Shown one piece after another: positions 11,018-20,464 of a stretch of DNA of 64,000 nt. This DNA is from Enchytraeus crypticus (Eukaryota > Annelida > Clitellata > Enchytraeida > Enchytraeidae): assembly GCA_905160935.1 (NCBI GenBank), contig CAJHZI010000423.1:2165001-2229000 (forward strand), in the 5' to 3' direction. Position numbers and translations under genes: made by a program. The notes beneath the pieces are model-generated. The model worked only from the letters and a program-made list of their open reading frames with translations. It had not been told where the DNA came from and ran no database searches. Within the stretch, counting starts at the first letter, position 1. Every line of letters starts with the position of its first letter.

Positions 11018-12198
11018 TAATAATAATAATAATAATAATAAAGGTTTAACGTCCGTTTCCTCATCCAGGGATGATGTCAGGGACGTCCCAACAGCACACA
11101 TCACTATAGATCTATTCACCCAGACCAATCTGCAAAAAGAAATGTGCTGAGGAGAAGTAAGGTCCTAAACGAAAGCCAGTCCGGTTATCAAAAAATGGTC
11201 AGGGTAGATTGATTATGTCTACGATGGGAAAAGGTAAGTCTTCAGCTTGCTAGAGAATGTTGCAAGAGAAGAACAAGAGCGACGATTAGCAGGTAAAGAG
11301 TTTCAGCTTGTGGGTGCTGCGTAAGACAAAGAACGTCTGCCCAATGATGTGAGAATATTTGGAACAGAGAGAAGATTGGCATCGGTGGAACTAAGTGAAC
11401 GTGAAGGACGATAGGGAAGAAGAATTTCAGATAAGTAAGAAGGCTTGCCAAATCGCAGAGTTTTGAAAGTTAATAGAGCTATTTTATATTTTATGCGTTG
11501 ATTAACAGGGAGCCAGTGAAGTCTGCCAAGTAAAGAAAGAGAGCGAAATTGAAGTCGAGAGGACTTGCAAACAACACGTGCAAGAGAATTTTAGACATGC
11601 TGCAAACGATTGAGAGAAGAAGTATGCAATCCATGTAATAATAAGTTACAGTAGTCGAGCTTTGAATGAACTAGAATTAGCAAGGATAGTGGCTGAATTT
11701 CTAGTAAGGTATGGACGTATTTACCTAATCTGACGAATCTGAAAGAAAGAAGCGCGACAAACAGAAGAGATATGGGATTTAAAGTCAAGGTTTTCATCAA
11801 ATATAACTCCAAGGTTTTTGGCGGATCGAGAAGGTGAAAGAGCAAGATTCTGAAAATTAACAGAATTATTGGTAATTTTACTTCTTTGCAAAGGAGTGCC
11901 AATTAAAAAGTATTCAGTTTTGGAGGGATTAACAGAAAGACGGTTAGCACAAAACCAGGAATAAACCTTGTCTAGAATGGATGAGAGATGAGCCAGTTTC
12001 TGATCGGAATCATGATTAGAAAAGGAAATATACAGTTGAGTGTCGTCTGCATAAAAATGAAAATTTATGGAAGACTGAGCAAGCAAGTAGCTAAGAGGAG
12101 TGATATATAAAGAGAAGAGCAATGGACCTAACACTGAACCTTGAGGAGCACCGCGTAGGAGGGGTAGTTCAGAAGAGCGATTTTGATCAATAACAACT
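11018..12198 (-). mobile_element. LINE-B: 5'-truncated L2/CR1-like LINE
   Basis: Read on the - strand, the element opens inside RT (LLRGAPQGSVLGPLLFSLYI), continues through the catalytic FYADDTQLYISF, NPSKTEYFLIG, NLGVIFDENLDF and, after frame changes, SKLDYCNLLLHGL, SLHWLPVNQRIKYKIALLTF and a WNSLPA-type C-terminus. PQGSVLGP, YADDTQLY, HWLPV and WNSLP are hallmarks of the L2/CR1/Rex group. It ends in a 3' UTR whose last block is GACGTCCCTGACATCATCCC, GGATGAGGAAACGGACG, TTAAACC and a (TTA)n tail at 11018-11041. The catalytic YADD is intact but the frame is interrupted several times, so this copy is dead. Its 5' edge abuts the 3' tail of LINE-A. The tail recurs alone at 2.65, 25.15 and 49.3 kb and resembles the SINE1 tail. 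Confidence 0.85.
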
Positions 12199-13888
12199 GA
12201 TTGTGTGCGACAATAATAATAATAATAACAATTAGAGTGCTACGGTCATCAATGACAACATCGAGCACTATTGAGGCAAAATCAAGCCGGCGAGCAAAAA
12301 GAAGGTCCAAAAACGGTGCAAATTCAAAAATCCAGAAATTCAGTCCAAAGAAAAGGTGGTTTAGGCGCAGGTCGCTGCTCATGGACATTGGGTGGAAAAG
12401 AGAGATGGAAAGGATAGGTCTTCAACTGCCTATGGAACAGCTCATAGGAAAGCAAAGGCCGTTGTGATTCAAATGAAGATTTCCGAAGATTGGATGGAAG
12501 AGAATTCCAGATCTGCGGCGCAGCATGCTGGAAAGAACGATTAGATAGCCTAGAGCGTGAAGGTAAGCTAGGTCTCACAAGAGTAATTAACTTACAAGAC
12601 CGAGTAATAGCAGGCTGCATCACTTTAATCAAGTGAGACATACAAGTTTGTCCAGGGATGGTAATCGACTTATGCGTTAACGAAGCTGTTTTGTAAATTA
12701 TACGCTCTTTAATCTTTAGCCAGTGCAAAGACTTCAAAATAGGCGTAACATGTGAGTATTTGTAACTACAAAAAATTGCTCGCGCAAGAGAATTTTGAAC
12801 AAACTGCAACCAATCAATCTCACAGCCAGGGAGATTTAAAAACAGGGAATTGCAGTAGTCCAACTTCGATTGCACAAGAGCAGCACCAATTGTAGCAGCT
12901 GTCTCACGTGACAAATATGGACGTATCCGACGAAGATCACGGATATGGAAGAAACACGCTTGTGAAGTTTTAGTTATGTGTTCGTGGAAAGTTAGGTGTT
13001 TATCAAGGATGACACCGAGATTTCTCACAGAAGAAACAGTTGATATTTTAATGCCCGAAGATAACGAAAGAGTTTTCCCATTCAGCTTCAGAAGCTGTTG
13101 AGGTGTCCCAACCAACAAGAATTCAGTCTTAGATGGATTAAGTGCCAAGAAATTAGCAGATATCCAAGAGGATATAGACTGAAAACTTTGCTGCAGGAGG
13201 GTTTCAGCATCAGAATAGGAGTTAGGGGTGAAACAAGTGTACATTTGAGTTTCATCAGCATATAGTTCATGATCAAGAGAATGAGAAGAGATTAGAGAGC
13301 TTAAGGGTTTTGTATAGAGATTGAAGAGGACAGGACCAAGAACGGAGCCTTGAGGCACACCGTACTTTAAGTGAGAAGGCGAAGAGATGTACTCCATTAC
13401 TTTCACACTAAAAGGACATGAGAGATATGATGTAAGAAAGGAAAAGCAGAATCAGAAATGCAAAAACAAAATTTAAGCCTATTTATTAGTATACCATGGT
13501 CAATTGTATCGAAGGCAGCAGAGAGATCTAAAAGAACCAAGGCAGAAACCTGTTTACTACTCATGGCGAAGCTAAGATCATTATGTATATGAAGAAGAGC
13601 GGTTTCAGTAGAATGGAGTTTTCTATAGGCAGATTGATAATGAGAGAGACAAGGGAAAGAATCAGGATGAGTGCATAAACGGATATAAATTACCTTTTCA
13701 AGCAGTTTAGAGATGAAGTTAAGATTGGAAATAGGACGGTAACTGGAAAGATCATCTTTTGGTTGAGAAGGCTTTTTTAGAAAAGGAGATACAACTGCTT
13801 GTTTGAAGGAGGTTGGGAAGATACCTTCTGAGAGTGAGAGGTTGATTAAGTATGTAATAGGAGCAACTAAAACATCAATACAGGATAT
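12199..13888 (-). mobile_element. LINE-A: 5'-truncated L2/CR1-like LINE
   Basis: Minus-strand RT begins at about 13885 ([18 protein letters not shown]), then [58 protein letters not shown]. After one frame change near 13,410 comes a 360-codon frame with YGVPQGSVLGPVLFNLY, LYADETQMY, NPSKTEFLLVG, RNLGVILDKHLTF, SKLDYCNSLFL, LHWLKIKERI and QIWNSLPSNLR. The catalytic YADD reads YADE here. The 3' UTR (12200-12390) ends in (TTATTA)n. The 5' end is cut at a (TA)n tract. The clade is judged from the same motifs as LINE-B. It is inactive but younger-looking than LINE-B, with fewer breaks. The 3' UTR recurs alone at 44.5 and 54.6 kb. Confidence 0.9.
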
Positions 13889-13889
13889 A

Positions 13890-13892
13890 CAG

Positions 13893-13938
<46 letters not shown>

Positions 13939-13964
13939 CATGTATAAGTGTATATATATATACA

Positions 13965-14001
<37 letters not shown>

Positions 14002-14050
14002 CATGTATAAGTGTATATATATACAGTATATATATATATATATATATACA

Positions 14051-14083
<33 letters not shown>
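13890..14083. repeat. (TA)n microsatellite with internal duplication
   Basis: TA tract holding two copies of a roughly 62-bp segment that contains TACATGTATAAGTG and ACAGTATA. Separates LINE-A from the mariner-like element. Confidence 0.9.
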
Positions 14084-14086
<3 letters not shown>

Positions 14087-14868
14087 TGTGAGTCAAAAAA
14101 CAGCATGTGCGCAGTCTTTCGCCCATAACTTTGGTATTAGTGAACCGCTTTTTAAATTTTTGCATAGGTATAATCAGGAACACATTTGCTATAAAGTAAC
14201 GTTAAGTGACTCTGTTAATTATTATTTTTGCGTTGAAGCAGTGCTTGAAAATATGCGCGACTGAAAATATTCAGTTTAAGTAAATCAATCGCTACAGAAT
14301 GTTTACAAATCCGTGGCTTAACAAAAAACGAAACAAGCAGTATTATACTGCTACTGTCAACTGTCAAAGCTTAATTATGCTCAAAGTGCCCTCCTTTAGC
14401 TGGAATACAAGCTCGGAGACGCTTGCGCCACTCATCTATTGCTTTATCAATGACAGATTGCTTCATGTCTTGCCAAACGTCCACCAGGCGTTGCTTCAAC
14501 TCGTCCACGTTATTTATTTTCTTCTTTTCGGTGTAATTTCTTTAATAAGCAATCTGGCCCTCCCAGAATCCAGTTTTTTGTTGGAAATTCGGCAATCAAC
14601 CAATGTGAGCCACAACCCTTTAAGAGGTACAAGTTTTTGTGAACTCTTAATCTGCTTTAGTAAACACCATTTTAAAATTTAAACAAAGACAGACTATGTT
14701 TGTAAAATCGTCTGTTATTGTTTAAAATATACCGGAATTGTCACAAAAACTAGATTTAAGATTGATACTTTTCTTCTACTTTATAATTCTGAAACAATTT
14801 TCAAAATCGGTTCACAAATGTCAAAGTTGTGGATGAAATACTGCGCACATGTTTTTTTATGACTCACA

Positions 14869-14871
<3 letters not shown>
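14084..14871 (-). mobile_element. Tc1/mariner-like deletion derivative
   Basis: Both ends read inward CACTGTGAGTCA, with TA on each side (14082-14083, 14872-14873), the hallmark target duplication of the Tc1/mariner superfamily. Terminal inverted repeats are imperfect, roughly 90 bp (shared blocks include CATGTGCGCAGT and GTGAACCG). Inside, the - strand keeps only the end of a transposase: VDELKQRLVDVWQDMKQSVI, then DEWRKRLRACIPAKGGHFEH, like the usual C-terminus ending in GGH. The catalytic domain is largely missing, so it can move only with outside transposase, if at all. It sits in a (TA)n tract. About 790 bp. Confidence 0.85.

Positions 14872-14872
<1 letters not shown>

Positions 14873-14935
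<63 letters not shown>
14873..14935. repeat. (TA)n microsatellite
   Basis: Pure TA tract right of the mariner-like element; probably one tract with 13890-14083, split by the insertion. Confidence 0.95.
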
Positions 14936-14936
<1 letters not shown>

Positions 14937-15129
14937 CATTCAGATATGTCAAATATACTTAAAAATGTCATCTATTTCAGTATATCCCTTAAAATTACTT
15001 ACTCTCTTTCAAAATATGCCACCTCTGAATTAGTTCGGGTTAAGATTATTTATTCATCTAAGAAAATAAGGTATTGACCTATGTAATCACAAGTTTATAA
15101 ACATAACGGCACGCTGGGCCAAGAAGCAC

Positions 15130-15290
15130 AGATGCTTGTTTAAGGCCAATTTCCTCCTGACCTCCTCTCCATTGTTATTAGTAATCTTTGCCTTTTGATG
15201 ACGCATCAATTGTATCAGGCGCGGATTTAAGAATAACCTTCCATCACCCTGGGATTTTTTCCTTCAAAGCTGTCAACGCTCGGACTTCCA
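15130..15290 (+). repeat. Family F dispersed repeat
   Basis: Blocks: CTTGTTTAAGGCCAATTTCC, TTATTAGTAATC, GCCTTTTGATGACGC, GGCGCGGATTTAAGAATAAC, CTTCCATCACCCTGGGATTT. The same order is found at 23.8 and 38.8 kb, and inverted at 18.5 kb. No coding or tRNA part is visible; it may be the 3' end of an unseen element. Confidence 0.7.
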
Positions 15291-15334
15291 AGGTGGAAGT
15301 TATTTCCAAAATACAATATATAAATCATTATTAT

Positions 15335-15582
15335 ATATATATATATGAATATAATTATAAATATATATAATTAGATATATATTTAATTATATAAATTTAC
15401 ATATATACATGTATATATATATATTTATATTTAAATGTATATATATAGTATATTATTATCAATGATACTATCAACGATTACTCAATCAACGCTGCAACTC
15501 AGTATGAAATGAAACGATATAGGGAATACGAAATGCTTCAAATGATATTATTCTTAAAATAAAATAATATAATAGTATAATA

Positions 15583-15623
<41 letters not shown>

Positions 15624-15630
15624 ATATAAA
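15335..15630. repeat. (TA)n tracts around an inverted copy of a 10-kb repeat
   Basis: TA-rich at 15335-15450 and 15585-15625. Between them 15470-15545 is, reverse-complemented, similar to 10060-10125 (shared ATTTCGTATTCCCTA and TTTCATTTCATACTGAGTTG). Confidence 0.6.
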
Positions 15631-16204
15631 GACTATCATACTAAATTATCAATTTTTCCTGTTTCGTACATGCTATTGTCAGGGACGATGAGACTGCGGC
15701 TGAACACATGGATCTATCCTGGGAATCTTATCCCTTATCTGTAACTCTCTCGATCACCCAACCGTATTAAAAATATTCTCCACAGTCGCATTTTAGCTTT
15801 ATGTGTTGTTTCATCGTTTATGCTAGAAGTAAAATAAAGATTTATCTTTATATGGCCTAAAGATATGATCTTAAGTTTAGTTGCCTATTACTGCGGAGTT
15901 TCTTGAGTCAGAGATGAACCATGATGAGCAAGCTTTTAGCAACTGTTATTACCTTAAGCTATTGCTTATTTCAGTCTGAACGCATTTGCGTAAACGTACT
16001 ACAGCGGTTACACTAGAAACCAACCAACTTTTTATTTTGAGCTTTCAAATCTGAGCTTCCCCTAATCCGATTAAACAAATTGGTTATTATTGTTTTCTGT
16101 GGAAATATTTTGCTACTAATTATTTCAGAGCTGAGATAAGATTGATTTATCATCAATACCGAGTCATATGAAATCTTGTAGGATTACATTCCTGAGCTTG
16201 AAGT

Positions 16205-16348
16205 CTCTGGCTGCTTTTGATGATTGTATTGCAGGCCGGGTTTAAATAATAGGAACGCCTTCTTGCAGGACTGAGTAACTGTACATAATGTAGCCAATCG
16301 ACATCGTTTTCGAGTGGGGAAACTGACGTTAACATTACCTTTACCAGA
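16205..16348 (+). mobile_element. SINE1 copy, decayed
   Basis: The tail is clear (CGACATCGTTTTCGAGTGGG, AAACTGACGTTAACATTACC, TTTACCAG). Upstream a worn B-box region (GCAGGCCGGGTTTAAATAAT) lies farther off than usual, so the middle holds extra sequence. The A-box region is hardly visible. Confidence 0.6.
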
Positions 16349-17282
16349 TTTTAAACTAGACCAGCCGTTCATGTGTACTGAAGCACAGTACAATGTTAGG
16401 TGCGCATTAAGAAAAAGAATATAATTCCAATTAGGCCCACATTTGTTATAAATCCCTAAACGTGACAAATGTCATGTAATAATTGCGAAAAACCTAAGCA
16501 AATCAAATGTCACAATGCAGTAAGACAATTGAAAAAATTGTAACAAGGCGCTTGATCAATTGCCTATCCATATACTGTAAAGATATGAGATTTTAATTTT
16601 AGACCAATTTTAGTATTTATGTTCCTATGCAGAATACTGGACTTGCACTGTTTTAGAACTCGCTTTATGATTTTGGAACTAAAAATACAGTAGCACATTC
16701 CTATGAGCATATCAGAAATCGTCTTAGAGCTGCGAAGAGAAAATTAAGTCATCATTAATGAATTCATGCTGATTAATTAATCTTAATTAATAAATGTTCA
16801 TTAACCAATAACAATAACTTTTTACTATCATCATTTCATTGCTAATGCCTGTAGAAAATTCTAGATGCTTGCGATAACTGCGTATAATATGCAGTCTTTC
16901 CGCTCGTCTTTCTTTGCCACGCTTCTACTAGTAATAATTTATGAGAAGGATAATTAGATTTCTATGGTACGAGGGCAAAGCTAATGAGCGCGGATGCAGC
17001 ATCCATAAAGACTCCGGGATACTCGGGATACTCGGGATTGTCTGGTAATCTCGTGTCATGAACGATTCGGAAGCGTGATTACACTAAAGAAATTAGAGCA
17101 TTAACAGAGTAAAAAGCTATAGAGTTAAGTTTAAAGTCTGTTTTCAAATCGTAATTGAACGTGTTCGAAAACCCCTCTGACCGATGAGGTTCATTATTTG
17201 ATTATAATCTGTAATTTAAAATAAATATGTTGAAACTTGGTAGACCAGTTTCCATCAGAACAGTTGTTTGACAACATTCACC
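16349..17282. other. AT-rich stretch, nothing recognised
   Basis: No exon-like frame. A tiny direct repeat GGGATACTC near 17,020 is the only structure noticed. Confidence 0.45.
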
Positions 17283-17490
17283 GCAGGTCAAGGTACATAT
17301 TCATACTCAGAGTCTGCTTTGACGCTCCTTAGAGAGCAATTCAGATATCAAAAATTAATCCCTTAAGAAAAGACTATCCTTTAAACATACATTATGTTAC
17401 CTATAGCATGCGAAAATACGCTCGTATGGCTTCTGAGGAGGTTTCAATTTGCCTTCCTCAATTCTTGCTTAGTCGCCTCTTAATTTATCT
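17283..17490 (+). repeat. Family E dispersed repeat
   Basis: GCAGGTCAAGGTACATATTC, AATCCCTTAAGAAAAG, ATGGCTTCTGAGGAGG, TTGCCTTCCTCAATTCTTGC, TTAGTCGCCTCTTA: same block order as 3.7 and 48.4 kb. Confidence 0.75.
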
Positions 17491-17623
17491 GTTATATCTG
17501 AATTAGTACAAAAACCAAATACGTAAATAGTCAAGTGTAATATATCTGTTATATCTGTATTAGTACAAAAACCAAATACATAACTAGTCTAGTACAATAT
17601 ATCTGTGTATTATCTGTGCACAG

Positions 17624-18021
17624 GAGGTTATCGAGAAATGCATACATTTGTGGCAAGACGCACACCACTTCTGCCGAAACGGCCGTCAAATCCCAACACA
17701 GCCTTCATCGTGAGCGCTTTCAAAACAGCCGGAAGTCTGGAAAGCCTTGATCGGACTTGGACCTACTGGAGCGGGGCGGACTATATCGTCGAGAACATTC
17801 CGAAGAGTTTGAAACTGGAAAGGGTAACGTTTCACAAAATAAGGCACTGCCCCACGACGGCATCTACATACGACCGCCAGCACGACAATTTCTCTTACGT
17901 TTTATTGTGCGAGATAGGAGAAGCATTGGCAGATTTGAATAGGGCTCGTGAATTTATTGATACTCTCAAATACCGTCAGTGTGGTTTTACTTCTATGTAT
18001 GTTATCGATCATTTTTTCTAA
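17624..18021 (+). CDS. Candidate exon C (terminal) of an unrecognised gene
   Basis: A GC-rich block (to about 17945) opens after an acceptor-like CTGTGCACAG. Taking two bases to complete the Gly codon left by exon B, it reads GYREMHTFVARRTPLLPKRP, then SLESLDRTWTYWSGADYIVE, VTFHKIRHCP, FSYVLLCEIGEALADLNRAR, and stops at 18019-18021. The frame stays open for 398 nt. A + B + C total 948 nt, a multiple of three. No domain recognised. Weak points: the acceptor lacks a strong pyrimidine tract, another frame is also open for 60 codons (17757-17942), and the gap to exon B is 8.4 kb. It could equally be an exon of another gene or a decayed element. Confidence 0.4.
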
Positions 18022-18499
18022 GCTCTCACGTTTTTTCGTCTTTTGAGTATCTTTAAGGTTTGGTATTTCTAGAATTTCTCATACAGTATACTCGAACAAG
18101 TATGACCTCTATGCATTATCATATGCGTATCAGTAGCGTATTAAACTGTACTATTTTATCATAGAATAAATTAATTTTCTTTTATTTATTAACATTCAGT
18201 ACAATTATTAAAATACAAACTTCTTTTATCTGATGGATTCAGCTTGCAGAGCTTTGGTCTATGTTACTTTACTTTGTTATGTTATTTTATAACGGACACT
18301 GTGTTGTATTTAAGACCCGTACTGCGTCAAATCCCAGCAAAACAGATCCGATAAATGAAATCTCGGCGCTATTCGCGTAATTCCACAATTTTACGAAGAA
18401 ATGAGAGGCGGGATTTAGTACACTTAGTTTTGTTGCGCGTAAATTAATTATCGAAGTTAAGCTATGTAGGCATTGGTTAACCACCTTGAATAACAGAGT

Positions 18500-18640
18500 A
18501 TTGACAGTATTGATGGAAAAATCCCAGGGTGATGGAAGGTTATTCTTAAATCCGCGACGGCTGCAATTGATGCTCAATCAAAAGGAAACGATTACTAATA
18601 CCATGGAGCGGACGGAGGAAATGGGCCTTAAACAAGCGAG
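18500..18640 (-). repeat. Family F dispersed repeat, inverted
   Basis: In + orientation: AAATCCCAGGGTGATGGAAG, GTTATTCTTAAATCCGCG, ATCAAAAGGAAACGATTACT, GAGGAAATGGGCCTTAAACA. This is the reverse complement of 15.1-15.3 kb. Confidence 0.75.
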
Positions 18641-18692
18641 ATGAGGTGAGGTGAGATGAGGTGAAGTGAGGTGAGATGAGGTGAGGTGAGGC
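18636..18692. repeat. (GGTGA/GATGA)n pentamer repeat
   Basis: Imperfect 5-bp array GATGAGGTGAGGTGAGATGA and onwards, directly beside the family F copy. Confidence 0.9.
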
Positions 18693-18719
18693 ACGGACAC
18701 CTTTATATATAGCATCTGG

Positions 18720-19530
18720 ATATGCAACCTCAGCAGCGCATGTACAGAAGAAGGCCAATCTGTTATTTTCATGACTAACCGCATTCTTCGTTATAATTAG
18801 TAAAAATTGAACACAGTAACATTATAATTATTTCATAATTTGTTCTATATATCAGTGTTAGTGTATATGCAACAAATACCTTTTTAAATTTTGTACAATT
18901 ATAAAATTTAACTTCAAAGCGTGTGTTTTATTTAATACAAATACAAGCAATAGTATGGTCCACTTAAGGCTGGTGCCAGGCCTGTTTTTATTACAAACTT
19001 AATACAATTTTATTAGCATTTCATAAAGACTAGCAACTAATTTTCTTAAAATTTCTTAAATTCAGTTTTATTTCGCAAAGTTTGTGAAAAAGAATTCACT
19101 GGTAGAAAGCGATAGGATTAAAAATCATACCATTGCTATAAACCTAAACATAAAGAAACATCAAATATGGTCATTGACTTTGGTTAGAAGTAACTTATAT
19201 ATAATGCAGTGCACCTGAGAATGACCTATGAGATTTGGAAGCAATAATAATAATGCAATTTTTGTATCAAAATAATAATTTATTAAGTAATGCGTGACTG
19301 GGATTTGAACAGTTTGAACAGTAACATGCATCGTATATTGGCATTCAGTGTACTTAGGAATGGTCAATGAATCAACATAAAAAGTGTCAGTTTCTGTATT
19401 AAATTAATAATATCAGATATGGTCTAACAGGGGTTTAAACCTGAAGATCCAGCTTATCACTTAAACAATTAATAATAATTTAATAGTATAATAATAATAT
19501 AATTAACTAAGGCGATATGTATCCCTATGT
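18720..19530. other. AT-rich stretch, nothing recognised
   Basis: No open frame or repeat family recognised; many (TAA)-like runs near 19,470-19,500. Confidence 0.45.
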
Positions 19531-19537
19531 AGATATA

Positions 19538-20277
19538 CAGGGTGAGTAAAAAAAATGATAACACCTGCAAAAAGTTTGAATATCTCAGGCTATTGCTAAT
19601 ATTTTCCAATAAAACCTTTACCAATTACTAAAGGACTACTTTTTGATGGGGTGGCCAATTTTCATCCATTTTGGTACATAGATAGGCCAGTTATGCAAGT
19701 TTCAGCAGAGCAACCCCCCATTTTTACCTAAAAATGGCGTAAAGCACCTCCTGCAGTTCTGTCTTGTTTTAAGCTTCGGCTGGTGTTTCTGATAGAGATG
19801 CAGCATGGTTCCACAGATATGGTAATCCAGAGGATTATGATCGGGTGAGTTTGAAGGCCATTCATTCTTCTTGATGAAATCCGGGTTTCTCTCGCTGATC
19901 CTTTTCTGTGCATGACGAGATGCATCAGCCGGAGCACCATTCTGATGAAACCATTTGCTAGAAGCGCATGGCAATCATCAAACAGCTCCGGAAGCAAAGT
20001 ACTGACGTAATACTGAGAGTTCACCCTTACCTTCTCGTCAATGAAGTGCAATCTGCCCTTACCGTTGTATCAAACGCCATTTTTAGGTAAAAATGGGGGG
20101 TTGCTCTGCTGAAACTTGCATAATTCACCAATCTATGTACCAAAATGGATGAAAATTGGCAACCCCATGAGAAATTAGTCCTTTAGTAATTGGTAAAAGT
20201 GTTATGGGAACATATTTACAATGGCCTGAGATATTCAAACTTTTTGCAGGTGTATTCGTTTATTTTTACTCGCCCTG
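19538..20277 (-). mobile_element. Mariner-like element with ~200-bp inverted termini
   Basis: Ends read inward CAGGGTGAGTAAAAA and CAGGGCGAGTAAAAA with TA flanks (19536-19537, 20278-20279). The inverted repeats run about 19538-19740 and 20074-20277, sharing CACCTGCAAAAAGTTTGAAT, TTTTGGTACATAGAT and GGTAAAAATGGGGGGTTGCT. The ~330 bp between them encodes, on the - strand, part of a DDE/D transposase: QNGAPADASRHAQKRISERN, then NEWPSNSPDHNPLDYHI, i.e. the second catalytic block (normally DGAPAH) and the W-P-x-x-SPD-x-NPLDY block before the third acidic residue. The first D of the DGAP block reads N and the frame is broken. It is a non-autonomous remnant about 740 bp long. Confidence 0.85.
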
Positions 20278-20308
20278 TATTTACATACATGGATATATAT
20301 ATATATCC

Positions 20309-20434
20309 ATATCGAAGTCGGTAAGATACTCGACCGTTGATCAGTATGTGCAGGGTTCAAATTCTGGGCTCGCCCGTCACTGACATCACTTTCGAGTGAG
20401 GAAACTGACGTTAGCCTTATCTTTACCAGCTTAT
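20309..20434 (+). mobile_element. SINE1 copy
   Basis: CGAAGTCGGTAAGATACTCG, B box CAGGGTTCAAATTC, tail GAGGAAACTGACGTTAGCC and TTTACCAGCTTA. The 5' end is cut by a (TA)n stretch; it lies 30 bp right of the mariner-like element. Confidence 0.85.
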
Positions 20435-20464
20435 ATATATATATATACATATATATATGTTATA

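Noticed and set aside
13803-14264. Tyr/Ile-rich frames around 13.8-14.3 kb
   Set aside because: Translations of the (TA)n tract; only the non-repeat ends belong to LINE-A or the mariner-like element.
17624-18021. Exon C as part of a PARP catalytic domain (LLCEIG resembles the LLCEVALG strand)
   Set aside because: The match is about ten residues; the GKGIYFAD and NEY blocks that define the domain are absent.
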